From DASQEH01 sp038239485 (GTDB lineage Bacteria > Actinomycetota > Actinomycetes > Propionibacteriales > Nocardioidaceae), in NCBI GenBank assembly GCA_038239485.1, contig JBBSET010000007.1, positions 1 to 64,000 of the forward strand: a DNA stretch of 64,000 bases. Reading direction: 5' to 3'. The notes beneath the pieces are model-generated. The model was given only the letters and a program-made list of their open reading frames with translations. It was not told the origin of the DNA and did no database searches. Of the stretch, positions 37,160 through 45,565 are shown in pieces. Every line of letters begins with the position of its first letter. Positions within the stretch are counted from its first letter, which is position 1. A program made the translations under genes and the position numbers.

Positions 37160-37464
37160 TCACCGGTAGACGAGATTGCCCATCCGGTCGGCCAGGTGGG
37201 CACCGATGACCGCGACGTCGCCCCGGATAGGGAACTCCAGGGCGCGCCCCTCGGTCACACGGATCTCCCGCCGTCGGTCAACGGGGTACCGAACCCGGTG
37301 GGGCAGAAGAACGCCCCGATTCCGGCGCCGGCGGCACCCAGCAGCGAGGCCAGTCCGGTATCGCCGTTGCCGGCGTTGTTCGAGACGACAGTCAGGTCCG
37401 AGGCTCCCTGTTCGATCAGAGCGTCGATCAGCGCGGATGGCATCCCGGCCATCCCGAACCCACC
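37160..37464 (-). pseudogene. Decayed 3-oxoacid CoA-transferase subunit A
   Basis: The minus strand reads GGFGMAGMPSALIDALIEQG and TVVSNNAGNGDTGLASLLGA, then jumps directly to AGAGIGAFFCPTGFGTPL. After a frame change it reads EGRALEFPIRGDVAVIGAH and RMGNLVYR before a stop. In the intact family about 45 residues separate LLGA from AGAGIGAFF, the C terminus continues past NLVYR, and there is an N-terminal start. So the gene has lost its start, an internal block and its end, and carries a frameshift. It lies beside maleylacetate reductase, where a 3-oxoadipate CoA-transferase would be expected. Confidence 0.72.
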
Positions 37465-37613
37465 GGATCGACCTTCCACGCGTCGACAGAGGCCAGGGAC
37501 TGGACCGCGAAGTCCTCGTCGCTCTCCAGGACCGGCGCGGTGACGAACTCCTCGCGCTGAGCCTGTTCAGCGTCGTCGCGTCGGATCTCGGTCAGGTCCC
37601 CGATGCGGGTCAT
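37428..37613 (-). CDS. Short ORF coupled to maleylacetate reductase, probably a truncated gene
   Basis: ATG 37613 overlaps the maleylacetate reductase stop (ATGA). The frame encodes 61 residues starting MTRIGDLTEIRRDDAEQAQ, then EEFVTAPVLESDEDFAVQSL. The first 50 residues have good codon bias and look like the N terminus of a real protein. The last dozen overlap, in another frame, the conserved start of the CoA-transferase remnant. A deletion probably fused a truncated gene to that remnant. I do not recognise the family. Confidence 0.45.
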   Translation of the reverse strand: MTRIGDLTEIRRDDAEQAQREEFVTAPVLESDEDFAVQSLASVDAWKVDPVGSGWPGCHPR

Positions 37614-38701
37614 GAGGCAGTCCTCTCGTCGTCGGACTCGGTGAGCGGGTCCTCGCCTGCCCACGCACGATGGAGCAGGCGGCGGATGCTCTCGGCGTTA
37701 ACGGGTCGCGGGTTGCCGGCTGGCGCCCCCTGCACGATCAGACCGGTCGCTTCGTCCAGGCTCTGCTCGACAAGGCCGAGATCTCCCAAGGCCCGAGGGG
37801 CCTCGAGGTCGGCGTAGAGCTCGAGCAGTCCGGTGACGGCGTCGGTCGAGCCCAGCGCCGCGGCGACTCGGGCCGCTGCCTGCGGGGCGGCTTCGGCGTT
37901 GTACGCGAGAACGTGCGGCAGCACGACCGCGTGGGTCTCGGCGTGCGGCAGGTCGTAGGTGCCGCCCAGGACGTGGCAGATCGTGTGGTGGAGGCCGGAT
38001 CCTGCACCCGCGAACGTGCTCGCGGACAGGTAGGCACCGTACAGACAGCCGGCGCGAGCCTCGATGTCTGTGGCGTCGGCGTGGATCCCGACGAGGGCGG
38101 GTGCCAAGGCACGGATTCCCTCGGACCCCATGGCACTGAGGATGGGGTTGGCCCGAGGGGCCCAGAGCGAGTCGATGCAGTGGGCCATCGCGTTCAGGCC
38201 GCTGGCGATGGCCAGACCGACGGGCAGCGACACGGTCAGCTCCGGGTCGTAGACGATCGTGCGAGGCAGGACGACAACGTCGGTTCCGGTGGTCTTGCGT
38301 TGCGCTTCTGTCAGTCCCCATACCGGCGTGGCCTCGGAGCCTGCATAGGTGGTGGGTACGGCCAAGATGGGCAGCCCGGAGGTGAGTGCGACCGCCTTCG
38401 CGGTACCGGTGGTCGACCCGCCTCCCACGCAGAGCAGCAGGTCGGCGCCCACCTCCGTGGCGACCGCGCGGGCCGCCTCGGCCACGGCCAGGGGTACGTG
38501 GGGACGGACGTCGAGGAAGCGGGCGACGACAGAGAGGTCGGATGCGAGACGCCCGGCAACCGCAGCCTCTGCATGGGTGGCGACGAGCAGCACACGCTGT
38601 GCGCCGAGACGTTCGACCTCAGCGGACAAGGTCCGGGACGTGCCGACGCCGAACACGACTCGTTGAGAGAGCGTCTGGTGTTCGAAAGAACCGGTATCCA
38701 C
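37610..38701 (-). CDS. Maleylacetate reductase (iron-type alcohol dehydrogenase family)
   Basis: The 363-residue protein starts at GTG 38701 (GGAAAGGAAAC upstream). It has the family core: VVFGVGTSRTL, LLCVGGGSTTGTAKAVAL (nucleotide loop), VPTTYAGSEATPVWGLTE, and metal ligands in GLHHTICHVLGG and PHAETHAVVLPH. It reduces maleylacetate to 3-oxoadipate with NAD(P)H, the step after ring cleavage of hydroquinone or hydroxyquinol. The long open frame upstream of 38701 is not used. The divergent dioxygenase and the CoA-transferase remnant support the pathway. Confidence 0.9.
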   Translation of the reverse strand: MDTGSFEHQTLSQRVVFGVGTSRTLSAEVERLGAQRVLLVATHAEAAVAGRLASDLSVVARFLDVRPHVPLAVAEAARAVATEVGADLLLCVGGGSTTGTAKAVALTSGLPILAVPTTYAGSEATPVWGLTEAQRKTTGTDVVVLPRTIVYDPELTVSLPVGLAIASGLNAMAHCIDSLWAPRANPILSAMGSEGIRALAPALVGIHADATDIEARAGCLYGAYLSASTFAGAGSGLHHTICHVLGGTYDLPHAETHAVVLPHVLAYNAEAAPQAAARVAAALGSTDAVTGLLELYADLEAPRALGDLGLVEQSLDEATGLIVQGAPAGNPRPVNAESIRRLLHRAWAGEDPLTESDDERTAS

Positions 38702-39027
38702 CAGGTTTCCTTTCCGTGAACATTCTGGCGTCGTCGGGTGCCCCCCACTAGGTGAGGAGGGTCCCGCACACGTCCAATCTGCCCCGACATCGGGGTCGCC
38801 CGTCTGGCGACGCCACTGACCCCGATCGAGGCGGCCGTGACGAGACGAGCCGATGGCCCGAGGACTCGGTGGGCCACCCACCCTCGCCGACCTGGGGGCT
38901 GGACACCAGCGCGCTCGGCGCAGTTGACTGGACCGCGGCGGTGGAGGTGCGACGCACATACCGAGGTGAGAGCCGCCTCCGGACATCGGCGCCGACGCCG
39001 CCGGTCAGATTCAGGAAAGGGCTCATC
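38702..39027. promoter_or_regulatory. Divergent control region of the hydroquinone-type cluster
   Basis: The 326-base gap between the reductase and dioxygenase starts contains a perfect palindrome CCCCGA-CA-TCGGGG at 38782-38795 and, a few bases on, a GTCGCC/GGCGAC hairpin. No regulator gene is adjacent. The palindrome is a candidate operator for a regulator encoded elsewhere. Confidence 0.45.
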
Positions 39028-39981
39028 GTGACGGATGTGAAGCCCCACGGGCTCCATCATGTGACCGCCATCGCAACCGACCCGCAGTCGAATGTGGACT
39101 TCTATACCCGTGCGTTGGGGCTGCGCCTGGTCAAGCAGACGGTCAACTTCGACGCGCCAGACACGTACCACCTGTACTACGGCGACGAGCATGGCAGTCC
39201 GTCCAGCCTGCTCACGTTCTTTCCCTGGCCGAGCGTCCCCAAGGGTCGACAGGGTGCGGGGATGACCACGGCGACCGCGTTCAGCGTGCCGGAGTCCTCA
39301 CTGGGCTGGTGGCAGGAACGGTTCAAGACCCTGGGAATCGACGCCGACGCGCCCCGGACCCGCGACGAGGAGGAGGTGCTGACGTTCCGCGACCCAGACG
39401 GCATGGTGATCGACCTGGTAGCCGCTACGGGTGATCAGCGCTCGGGCTGGGACGGGGTCGCTGACATCCCCGCCGAGCACGCGGTCCGGGGCCTCCATGC
39501 CATCACGCTGTCGGAACTGCAGCTCGACCCGTCGGCCGCTATGTTGACCGAGCTGCTGGGCATGAGTTTGGACGCGGAGGAGAAGGATCGCTCCCGCTTC
39601 GCGATGTCCGATGGTGGCGCCGGGGCCCTGGTCGACGTGGTGTCAGGGGTTCGCAACCGCGGCCTGCAGGCAGGCGGGACGGTCCACCACGTCGCCTTCC
39701 GGGCCCCTGACCTGCAGACGATGACCGCGTGGCAGCAGGAGCTGATCGCCCGCGGGGTCCAGGTGACGCAGATCCTGGACCGGCAGTACTTCAAGTCGAT
39801 CTACTTCCGCGAGCCGGGCGGTGTCTTGTTCGAGATCGCGACGGACGCGCCAGGCTTCGCCGTCGACGAGCCGCTGCTCGAGCTTGGCCGGCACCTCAAG
39901 CTGCCGCCGTGGCTCGAGCCCGACCGGGAGCAGATCGCCGCTGCGCTGCCGCCGCTCGAGCGGGACGCGGATGTCCCGTGA
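39028..39981 (+). CDS. Ring-cleaving dioxygenase, VOC superfamily (MhqO/PcpA-type)
   Basis: The 317-residue protein carries two VOC modules: GLHHVTAIATDPQSNVDFYT then VVDLVAA-like strands, and GLHAITLSELQL with VHHVAFRAPDLQTMTAW and YFREPGGVLFEIATDAPGF. Metal-binding His/Glu residues are in HHVT, VHHVAF and LFEIA. Relatives cleave hydroquinone-type rings (MhqO, LinE, PcpA) between OH-bearing and neighbouring carbons. GTG 39028 has AGGAAAGG seven bases upstream. The pairing with maleylacetate reductase suits hydroquinone breakdown; substitution on the ring is unknown. Confidence 0.87.
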   Translation: MTDVKPHGLHHVTAIATDPQSNVDFYTRALGLRLVKQTVNFDAPDTYHLYYGDEHGSPSSLLTFFPWPSVPKGRQGAGMTTATAFSVPESSLGWWQERFKTLGIDADAPRTRDEEEVLTFRDPDGMVIDLVAATGDQRSGWDGVADIPAEHAVRGLHAITLSELQLDPSAAMLTELLGMSLDAEEKDRSRFAMSDGGAGALVDVVSGVRNRGLQAGGTVHHVAFRAPDLQTMTAWQQELIARGVQVTQILDRQYFKSIYFREPGGVLFEIATDAPGFAVDEPLLELGRHLKLPPWLEPDREQIAAALPPLERDADVP

Positions 39982-40616
39982 GCGCGGAGGCCGGCCTCGA
40001 GCGACCGCACGTGTTCGTGTCGGCCGACGAGTCCCCCCTCGGAGCGCCATTGCTGCTGTTGCACGGCACCGGGGGCGACGAGCACGACCTCCTCCCGCTG
40101 CGCGATCATTTGTCTCCGGGGGCGGCGGTGCTGTCGGTCAGGGGGAGCGTCACCGAGAACGGCATGCCGCGGTTCTTCCGCCGTTTGAGAGAGGGCGTGT
40201 TCGACGAGGACGACCTGCGTCGCCGGGCCGACGAGCTGGCCGCCTTCGTGGAGAACGCGAGCGCCACGTACGCCATCCCGGCGGGTTCGCTGGTCGCCGT
40301 TGGCTTCTCCAACGGTGCCAACATCGCCTCGGCACTCATGCTCCAGCGGCCCGGTCTCGTCAGCGCCGCCGTTCTTTTGTCAGCCATGATCCCCTACGCC
40401 GAGCCCCCGGACGCCGACCTCAGCGGAACTCTCATCGTCATCTCCAACGGCGAGCTCGATCCGATGATCCCCGAGCGCATGACCGAGCAGCTGGTCCACC
40501 AGTTCCGCGAGCGGGGCGCAGAGGTCGTGGAGCTGCCACACCCGGGCGGCCATCAACTATGGGTCCCGTCGTTCCCACAGATCCGCGACCTGATCGCCCG
40601 TACTGAAGGATCTTGA
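39978..40616 (+). CDS. Alpha/beta-hydrolase, MhqD-like carboxylesterase
   Basis: The 212-residue serine hydrolase has the oxyanion region LLLLHGTGGDEHDL, nucleophile motif VAVGFSNGANIA, acid residue in ISNGELDPMIP and catalytic His in HPGGHQLW. This is the phospholipase/carboxylesterase-like family that includes B. subtilis MhqD, co-regulated with MhqO under quinone stress. GTG 39978 overlaps the dioxygenase stop (GTGA), so the two are coupled. Likely it hydrolyses an ester or ring-cleavage lactone product; the substrate is inferred only. Confidence 0.85.
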   Translation: MSAEAGLERPHVFVSADESPLGAPLLLLHGTGGDEHDLLPLRDHLSPGAAVLSVRGSVTENGMPRFFRRLREGVFDEDDLRRRADELAAFVENASATYAIPAGSLVAVGFSNGANIASALMLQRPGLVSAAVLLSAMIPYAEPPDADLSGTLIVISNGELDPMIPERMTEQLVHQFRERGAEVVELPHPGGHQLWVPSFPQIRDLIARTEGS

Positions 40617-40667
40617 TTCACTCAGTCCGTCGCACACCTCGTCAGCGCGGGTGTGGAGGAGTGTGCA

Positions 40668-40688
40668 GCATGAGTCGCTGACTCATGC
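40668..40688. terminator. Bidirectional terminator-like hairpin
   Basis: GCATGAGTC and GACTCATGC form a perfect 9-bp stem with a GCT loop between the convergent hydrolase and E2 genes. There is no T-tract. Confidence 0.6.
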
Positions 40689-40742
40689 GCGCCACACGCT
40701 CGGTCCAGCTGCGAGCGATGGGACCAGACGCCCGAGCGGTGG

Positions 40743-42050
40743 CTAGGCCAGCAAGCGCACCGGGTGCTCGAGGAGCTCGGCGAGCACGGCGAGCCAGCGG
40801 GCCGCGAGGACGCCGTCGACGGGGCGATGGTCGACCGAGAGCGTCACGGTCATTACCTTCCCCGCGACGACTGCGCCATTCTCGACGACCGGCTCGTCGC
40901 GAACTGCACCGACGGCAAGGATCGCCGCCATCGGTGGATTGATGATCGCCGCGAACTCCTCGACGCCATACATCCCGAGGTTGGTGACCGCGATCGTCCC
41001 GCCTTCGAGGTCGTCCTGCTTGAGCTTGCCGTCGCGAGCCCGCTGAGCGACGGCACCGATGGCAACGGAGAGGGCGGTGACGCTCAGCGAGCCGACGTCG
41101 CGGACGACCGGAGTCATCAACCCCCGGTCGGTTGCCACGGCGACCGCGATGTCCACCGCGTCGTACTGCCGAATCGCGTCGGGAGTCCAGATCACGTTCA
41201 TCTCGGGCTCGCGGCGATGAGCGGCGCCGACGGCCTTGACCACCAGGTCGTTGACGGAGATGTGGGTGGACGGGTCCCCGTTCACCTCGGCCCGCAGCGC
41301 CAGCAGTGCCTCGGCGCGAACCGTCGCGCGGAGGTAGAAGTGCGGCGCCTGCTGCTTGCTCTCGGTGAGGCGACGGGCGGTGGCCAGCCGGATGCGTGAG
41401 TGCGGGATATCCCGGTATCCGCGCGAGGCGGCTACCGGCGTCGAGGGGCGCTTCGGTGCCTGCTCGTCACTCGTCGGGGTCCGCGGGGACTGCCGCCCCG
41501 CGAGCGCCTTGTCCACATCGCGTCGCAGGATGCGTCCGCGCGGGCCGGTCCCCTTGACCCCGTCGATGGCGAGCCCGGCGTCCTTCGCGAGCCTACGGGC
41601 CAGTGGACTGGAGAAGACCCGGCCGTTGACGGGGCTCGACTGCTCGGGATCGGCGAGGGGACCCGCTCGGCCGCCGAGGTCGGGCCGCTCGGCAAGCGGC
41701 GCGCCCGACCCCGGATCAGATGGCACATCGCGGCGCTCGGGGATGATGGCATCGGTGACTGCCGCGACCCCGAGAGAGGTGAGCAGAGCGTCGAGGTCGG
41801 CCACTTCTTCACCCGGTTCGCCGAGGATGGCGATGGGGTCGCCGACGAGGACCTGGGCGCCGGGGAGCACGAGCGTCTTGAGGACCCGTCCGGCGGCGTC
41901 GGCCTCGACGTCGACGGCGGCCTTCTCCGTCTCGACCGTCGCAATCGGGTCGGCGGGCCCGAAGTCGCCGGAGTCCTCGACCAGCCATTCGGACAGCACG
42001 GCCTCGGTGGCGTCTGCGCTGATCCCGGGCATGCGCAGCACGCGGGCCAC
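40743..42050 (-). CDS. Dihydrolipoamide acyltransferase (E2) of a 2-oxoacid dehydrogenase complex
   Basis: The 435-residue protein has one N-terminal lipoyl domain (ETEKAAVDVEADAAG, lipoyl Lys about 43), a peripheral-subunit-binding domain (SPLARRLAKDAGLAIDGVKG then GRILRRDVD, about 135-175) and a catalytic domain ending SVDHRPVDGVLAARWL. The DHRxxDG segment is the acyltransferase active site. It takes the acyl group from the E1 product to CoA. It follows the fused E1 with a one-base gap; the start is GTG 42050. No E3 (lipoamide dehydrogenase) gene is in the window. Confidence 0.93.
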   Translation of the reverse strand: MARVLRMPGISADATEAVLSEWLVEDSGDFGPADPIATVETEKAAVDVEADAAGRVLKTLVLPGAQVLVGDPIAILGEPGEEVADLDALLTSLGVAAVTDAIIPERRDVPSDPGSGAPLAERPDLGGRAGPLADPEQSSPVNGRVFSSPLARRLAKDAGLAIDGVKGTGPRGRILRRDVDKALAGRQSPRTPTSDEQAPKRPSTPVAASRGYRDIPHSRIRLATARRLTESKQQAPHFYLRATVRAEALLALRAEVNGDPSTHISVNDLVVKAVGAAHRREPEMNVIWTPDAIRQYDAVDIAVAVATDRGLMTPVVRDVGSLSVTALSVAIGAVAQRARDGKLKQDDLEGGTIAVTNLGMYGVEEFAAIINPPMAAILAVGAVRDEPVVENGAVVAGKVMTVTLSVDHRPVDGVLAARWLAVLAELLEHPVRLLA

Positions 42051-42051
42051 C

Positions 42052-44226
42052 TCAGTACCTCGCGATCTCGTCGAGCGCGGCCACGACCTCGGAGGTCTGG
42101 GCGATCGCCGCCCGCTCGAGCACCTTGCTGATGCTCGGGGACGCGACGCCCCCCGTCACCCGCCACACCGGCGCGTCGAGCAGGTCGAAGTATCGGCGCT
42201 GGATCTCGTCGGCCAGCCATCCGCCGTACGACGTCCCGACCGCGCCCTGTTCGGCGATCAGCACCTGGTTGGTCTTGGTGAGACTGGCTTCGATGGTGGC
42301 CCAGTCGATGCTGGCACGGTCGAGCCAGCGCAGGTCGACCACCTCGGCATCGACCTGATGTCCTTCGGCGGCCTCCAACACGTATCGCGTCATCGCGAGG
42401 TAGGTCAGCACGGTCAGGTCCGAGCCGGCCCGACGCACTGCTGCCCTGCCGACCGGAAGGCAGTAGTCCCAGTCGTCGACCGGCCCGAGGCCCGACGAGG
42501 TGTAGAGGTCGACGTGCTCGAGCACGACAACCGGGTCCTGGCAGCGAAGGGCGGTGTTCATCAGCCCTACGTAGTCATACGGCGTGCTCGGTGCGACGAT
42601 CCGCCAGCCGGCCGAGGTCGCCAGCACCCCGGCAGGGTCCATCGAGTGCTGCGACCCGTAACCGGTTCCCATCGCGACCTTGCTGCGCAGCACGAGCGGG
42701 ACGCCGTTCGACCCGCCATACATGTGCCGGGCCTTGCCGATCTGGTTGAACAGCTGGTCGGCGGCGACCCACATGAAGTCGGCGTACATGAACTCGACGA
42801 CGGGGGTGAAGCGCCCGTCCAGCGCGATCCCGCCGGCCAGGCCGACGAACGCATTCTCACTGATCGGAGTGCCCAGCACCCGGCCGGGGAAGCGGGCCGG
42901 CAGGCCGCGGGTCGCGCCGTTGGTGCCGCCGTTGAGGCGGTGGACGTCCTCGCCCATCACGACGATCCCTGGGTCGGTGTCCATCCGGCGGCCCATCACC
43001 GCAGCGACCGCGTCGATGAACGTCGTCTCCTCCACGGCGACCGCCGACTCGTCGACGACCATGGGAGCGTCGTCCAGCTCCGCCAGGTCGCCGCGGACGC
43101 CGAAGTCGACCCAGGCAGGGTCGGGCCACTCCGCGGGCTTGATCCGGCGCTGGCCGGGCTTTCCGGCGGGGTCGGCCTCGAGCAGCGCCGCACCGATCTC
43201 GTCCATCACACCTGTGGCATTGCTGATGGCCAGCTCGCACTCCTGGGTGGTCAAGATGCCGAGTCGCTGGAGCTGGGCGGCCGTCTGTGTCAGCGGGTCG
43301 CGCTCTCGCCACGCCCTCTCCTCCGCCTTCTCCCGGTAGCCGAACGCGCTGCCGGCGAACCCGCCGTTCTGGTGGAAGAAGCGGTACGTGTCGGCCTCGA
43401 CCACGGTCGGGCCACCGCCGCGGCGCATGTACTCGACCGCCTCCGTCATCGCCAGATGGACCGCGAGCGGATCCATGCCGTCGACCGACCAGGCAGCGAT
43501 GCTGAACCCCAGTCCGCGGGCGGCGAGCCTCGGTTCCCCGGTCGCCTCGTCGACCGAGGTGGAGACCGCGTAGTGGTTGTTCTCGATGAAGAAGCAGACC
43601 GGCAGGCCCCAGGCAGAGGCGAGGTTCATCGACTCGAGGGTCGATCCGATATTGGTGGCGCCGTCGCCGAAGTAGGTGACGGAGACGGCGTCCGTACCGG
43701 CCTGGCGATGGGACCAGGCGAAGCCGGCCGCCTGCGGGACGCCGCCGCCGACGATGGCGTTGGTGCCCATCGCGCCGGCCTCCTTCCACTGCAGATGCAT
43801 GGAACCCCCTCGCCCGTGGCTCCAGCCGCGGTCCAGGCCGCAGATCTCCGCCAACGTACGCACCAGGACCTCGCGTACGTCGTCACTGGGCGCGGCCAGG
43901 GGATCGAGGCCTTTGCGCTCGACGTGGTGGAGAGCCTTGGCGAGGAACTGGTGGTGACCGCGATGTGAGCCGTTGACGCTGTCCTCGCTGGTGAGCGCAA
44001 GCACCGACCCCACGGCGCCGGCCTCCTGGCCGATGCTCGAGTGGGCCGGACCGTGGATCAGGCCGGCGCCGGCGAGGTCGAGGACGTACTGCTCGAACGT
44101 GCGGACCCAGACCAGCTGGGCGTAGATCGTACGCAGGAGGTCCGGGTCGGCGGCATCCCAGTCGTCATCGGTGACGACGATCTCCACCCAAGGGGACGCC
44201 GGCGACATCGGTCGGTGCTCGGGCAT
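42052..44226 (-). CDS. Fused E1 alpha-beta subunit of a 2-oxoacid (or acetoin) dehydrogenase
   Basis: A single 724-residue chain joins E1 alpha (about 1-340; thiamine diphosphate motif GDGATNIGSTLESMNLASAW to IENN) and E1 beta (about 395-724; ETTFIDAVAAVMGRRM, then SENAFVGLAGGIALDGRFTP). In many acetoin and branched-chain complexes these are separate. The HGxxHxSIGQEA stretch fits acetoin or branched-chain enzymes rather than AceE-type pyruvate E1. It is preceded by AAAGGAG six bases before ATG 44226, chosen over a TTG at 44232. It starts the E1-E2 operon. The substrate is unassigned. Confidence 0.9.
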   Translation of the reverse strand: MPEHRPMSPASPWVEIVVTDDDWDAADPDLLRTIYAQLVWVRTFEQYVLDLAGAGLIHGPAHSSIGQEAGAVGSVLALTSEDSVNGSHRGHHQFLAKALHHVERKGLDPLAAPSDDVREVLVRTLAEICGLDRGWSHGRGGSMHLQWKEAGAMGTNAIVGGGVPQAAGFAWSHRQAGTDAVSVTYFGDGATNIGSTLESMNLASAWGLPVCFFIENNHYAVSTSVDEATGEPRLAARGLGFSIAAWSVDGMDPLAVHLAMTEAVEYMRRGGGPTVVEADTYRFFHQNGGFAGSAFGYREKAEERAWRERDPLTQTAAQLQRLGILTTQECELAISNATGVMDEIGAALLEADPAGKPGQRRIKPAEWPDPAWVDFGVRGDLAELDDAPMVVDESAVAVEETTFIDAVAAVMGRRMDTDPGIVVMGEDVHRLNGGTNGATRGLPARFPGRVLGTPISENAFVGLAGGIALDGRFTPVVEFMYADFMWVAADQLFNQIGKARHMYGGSNGVPLVLRSKVAMGTGYGSQHSMDPAGVLATSAGWRIVAPSTPYDYVGLMNTALRCQDPVVVLEHVDLYTSSGLGPVDDWDYCLPVGRAAVRRAGSDLTVLTYLAMTRYVLEAAEGHQVDAEVVDLRWLDRASIDWATIEASLTKTNQVLIAEQGAVGTSYGGWLADEIQRRYFDLLDAPVWRVTGGVASPSISKVLERAAIAQTSEVVAALDEIARY

Positions 44227-44264
44227 GCGCAACTCCTTTGCTCTGCTGCGTGCATGATGACACG

Positions 44265-44282
44265 AGATTGGATCCCAAATCT
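44265..44282. promoter_or_regulatory. Operator-like palindrome in the E1/VOC divergent promoter
   Basis: AGATTGGATCCCAAATCT is a near-perfect 18-base inverted repeat (TTGGATCC core) 39 bases from the E1 start and 71 from the VOC start. GntR/FCD regulators bind short A/T-flanked palindromes with GGATCC-like centres, and such a gene is encoded just downstream of VOC, so autoregulation and control of E1-E2 are plausible. Confidence 0.5.
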
Positions 44283-44352
44283 AGTCCAGAGGGGCCCGGA
44301 CATGGCAGAATCCGGCGTGATCGCGTGTTTAGGATCCAGAACGGAGCAGATC

Positions 44353-44859
44353 ATGGGCATGCCAGGCTTGCGCCGCCTCGACCACGTCGGCTTCACGGTG
44401 CCGGACCTGGACCAGGCACACCGGTTCCTCGTCGGCGTGCTGGGGTGTGAGTACCTCTACACCCTCGGTCCTTTCGAGCCTTCTGGCGACTGGATGGCGA
44501 CGCACCTGAACGTGCACCCCGATACCCGGATGGTCAACCGGTGGTACCGGTGTGGGGACCAGGCCGTGTTCGAGGTCTTCCACTACGAGTCGCCCGACCA
44601 GCGCGACACCGTGCCGCGGAACAGCGACATCGGCGGTCACCACGTGGCTCTGTACGTCGACGACATCGACGCCGCGACCGCGCACTTGCGCGAGTCGGGA
44701 GTCCGGGTCCTCGACGGTCCGACCGCAAGCAAGGGTCCGGCGTTCGGGAACCGATGGATCTACTTCCTGGCTCCCTGGGGCCTGCAGTTCGAGCTTGTCT
44801 GCTACCCGGACGGCAAGCAGTGGGACTCACAACATCCGCGGCAGACTTCACCCTCGTGA
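44353..44859 (+). CDS. VOC-superfamily (glyoxalase-like) protein
   Basis: The 168-residue protein begins MGMPGLRRLDHVGFTVPDLDQAHRFL after GGAG. It has a second VOC strand block with GGHHVALYVDDIDAATAHL and WGLQFELVCYP. His and Glu residues are placed as in metal-binding VOC proteins (HVGF, HHVAL, FELV). It may be an epimerase, lyase or dioxygenase; the substrate is unknown. It is coupled to the GntR gene by a GTGA overlap and is divergent from the E1-E2 operon. Confidence 0.83.
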   Translation: MGMPGLRRLDHVGFTVPDLDQAHRFLVGVLGCEYLYTLGPFEPSGDWMATHLNVHPDTRMVNRWYRCGDQAVFEVFHYESPDQRDTVPRNSDIGGHHVALYVDDIDAATAHLRESGVRVLDGPTASKGPAFGNRWIYFLAPWGLQFELVCYPDGKQWDSQHPRQTSPS

Positions 44860-45560
44860 CCAGCGTCAACGGGACCGAGTCCGCCAGCGACGCGGCGACC
44901 TTTGCCGGCGCGGGTGGCGCCGCGTCTGCGCGCGTGGCGTCGTACCTGAGAGACCTGATCCTGAGCGACGAGCTGAAACCGGGCGACCGGATCCGCCAAG
45001 AGGACATCGGCGGCCGGCTCGGTGCGAGTCGGCTACCTGTACGCGAGGCCCTACGGATGCTCGAGGCCGAAGGACTCACCGAGCACGAGCCCAACAAGGG
45101 CGCACGCGTTGCGAGACTGACCATGCACGAGCTCGAGGTCACGTACCGGATGCGTGAGCGGCTGGAGCCGCTGGCGCTGACAGAGAGCCTGCCGCTGCTG
45201 AGCCACGACGACCATGCGCAGCTGGCCGACGTCCAGCGGAGGATCGAGGACAACACCGACCTCGACCGGTTTCTCGAGCTCGACCGGGAGTTCCACCTCG
45301 GCACCTACTCCGGCTGTCACATCGACCCACTCAACGCGATGGTGACCCGGTTGTGGAACTCCACGCAGCACTACCGGAGGGCATACGTCGCGCTAGGTGG
45401 CCAGGAGCGGATGTGGGTGGTGAACTCCGAGCATCGCCTACTGCTGGATGCCGTCGTTCGCCGCGACGTCGTCGACGCGGAGCGGTTCCTCGAAGGGCAC
45501 ATCCGGCGCACCCGCATCGAGCTGGTGAGGCACCCGTCGGTCTTCCCCGACGTCGGCTGA
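44856..45560 (+). CDS. GntR-family regulator with FCD ligand domain
   Basis: The 234-residue protein has an N-terminal winged helix (ASYLRDLILSDELKPGDRIR, then DIGGRLGASRLPVREALRML and LTEHEPNKGARVA) and a C-terminal helical FCD domain with the D-x3-H ligand pattern LDREFHLGTYSGC and a later VNSEHRLLLDAV. FCD regulators sense organic acids. It overlaps the VOC gene by 4 bases. Likely target: the palindrome at 44265-44282 and the flanking catabolic operons. Confidence 0.9.
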   Translation: MTSVNGTESASDAATFAGAGGAASARVASYLRDLILSDELKPGDRIRQEDIGGRLGASRLPVREALRMLEAEGLTEHEPNKGARVARLTMHELEVTYRMRERLEPLALTESLPLLSHDDHAQLADVQRRIEDNTDLDRFLELDREFHLGTYSGCHIDPLNAMVTRLWNSTQHYRRAYVALGGQERMWVVNSEHRLLLDAVVRRDVVDAERFLEGHIRRTRIELVRHPSVFPDVG

Positions 45561-45565
45561 CGCGC

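Noticed and set aside
41356..43968. An 870-codon open frame on the plus strand
   Set aside because: It is antisense to the E1 and E2 genes, which have full family motifs. High-GC coding DNA often leaves long open frames opposite; composition here is Arg/Gly/His-rich without motifs.
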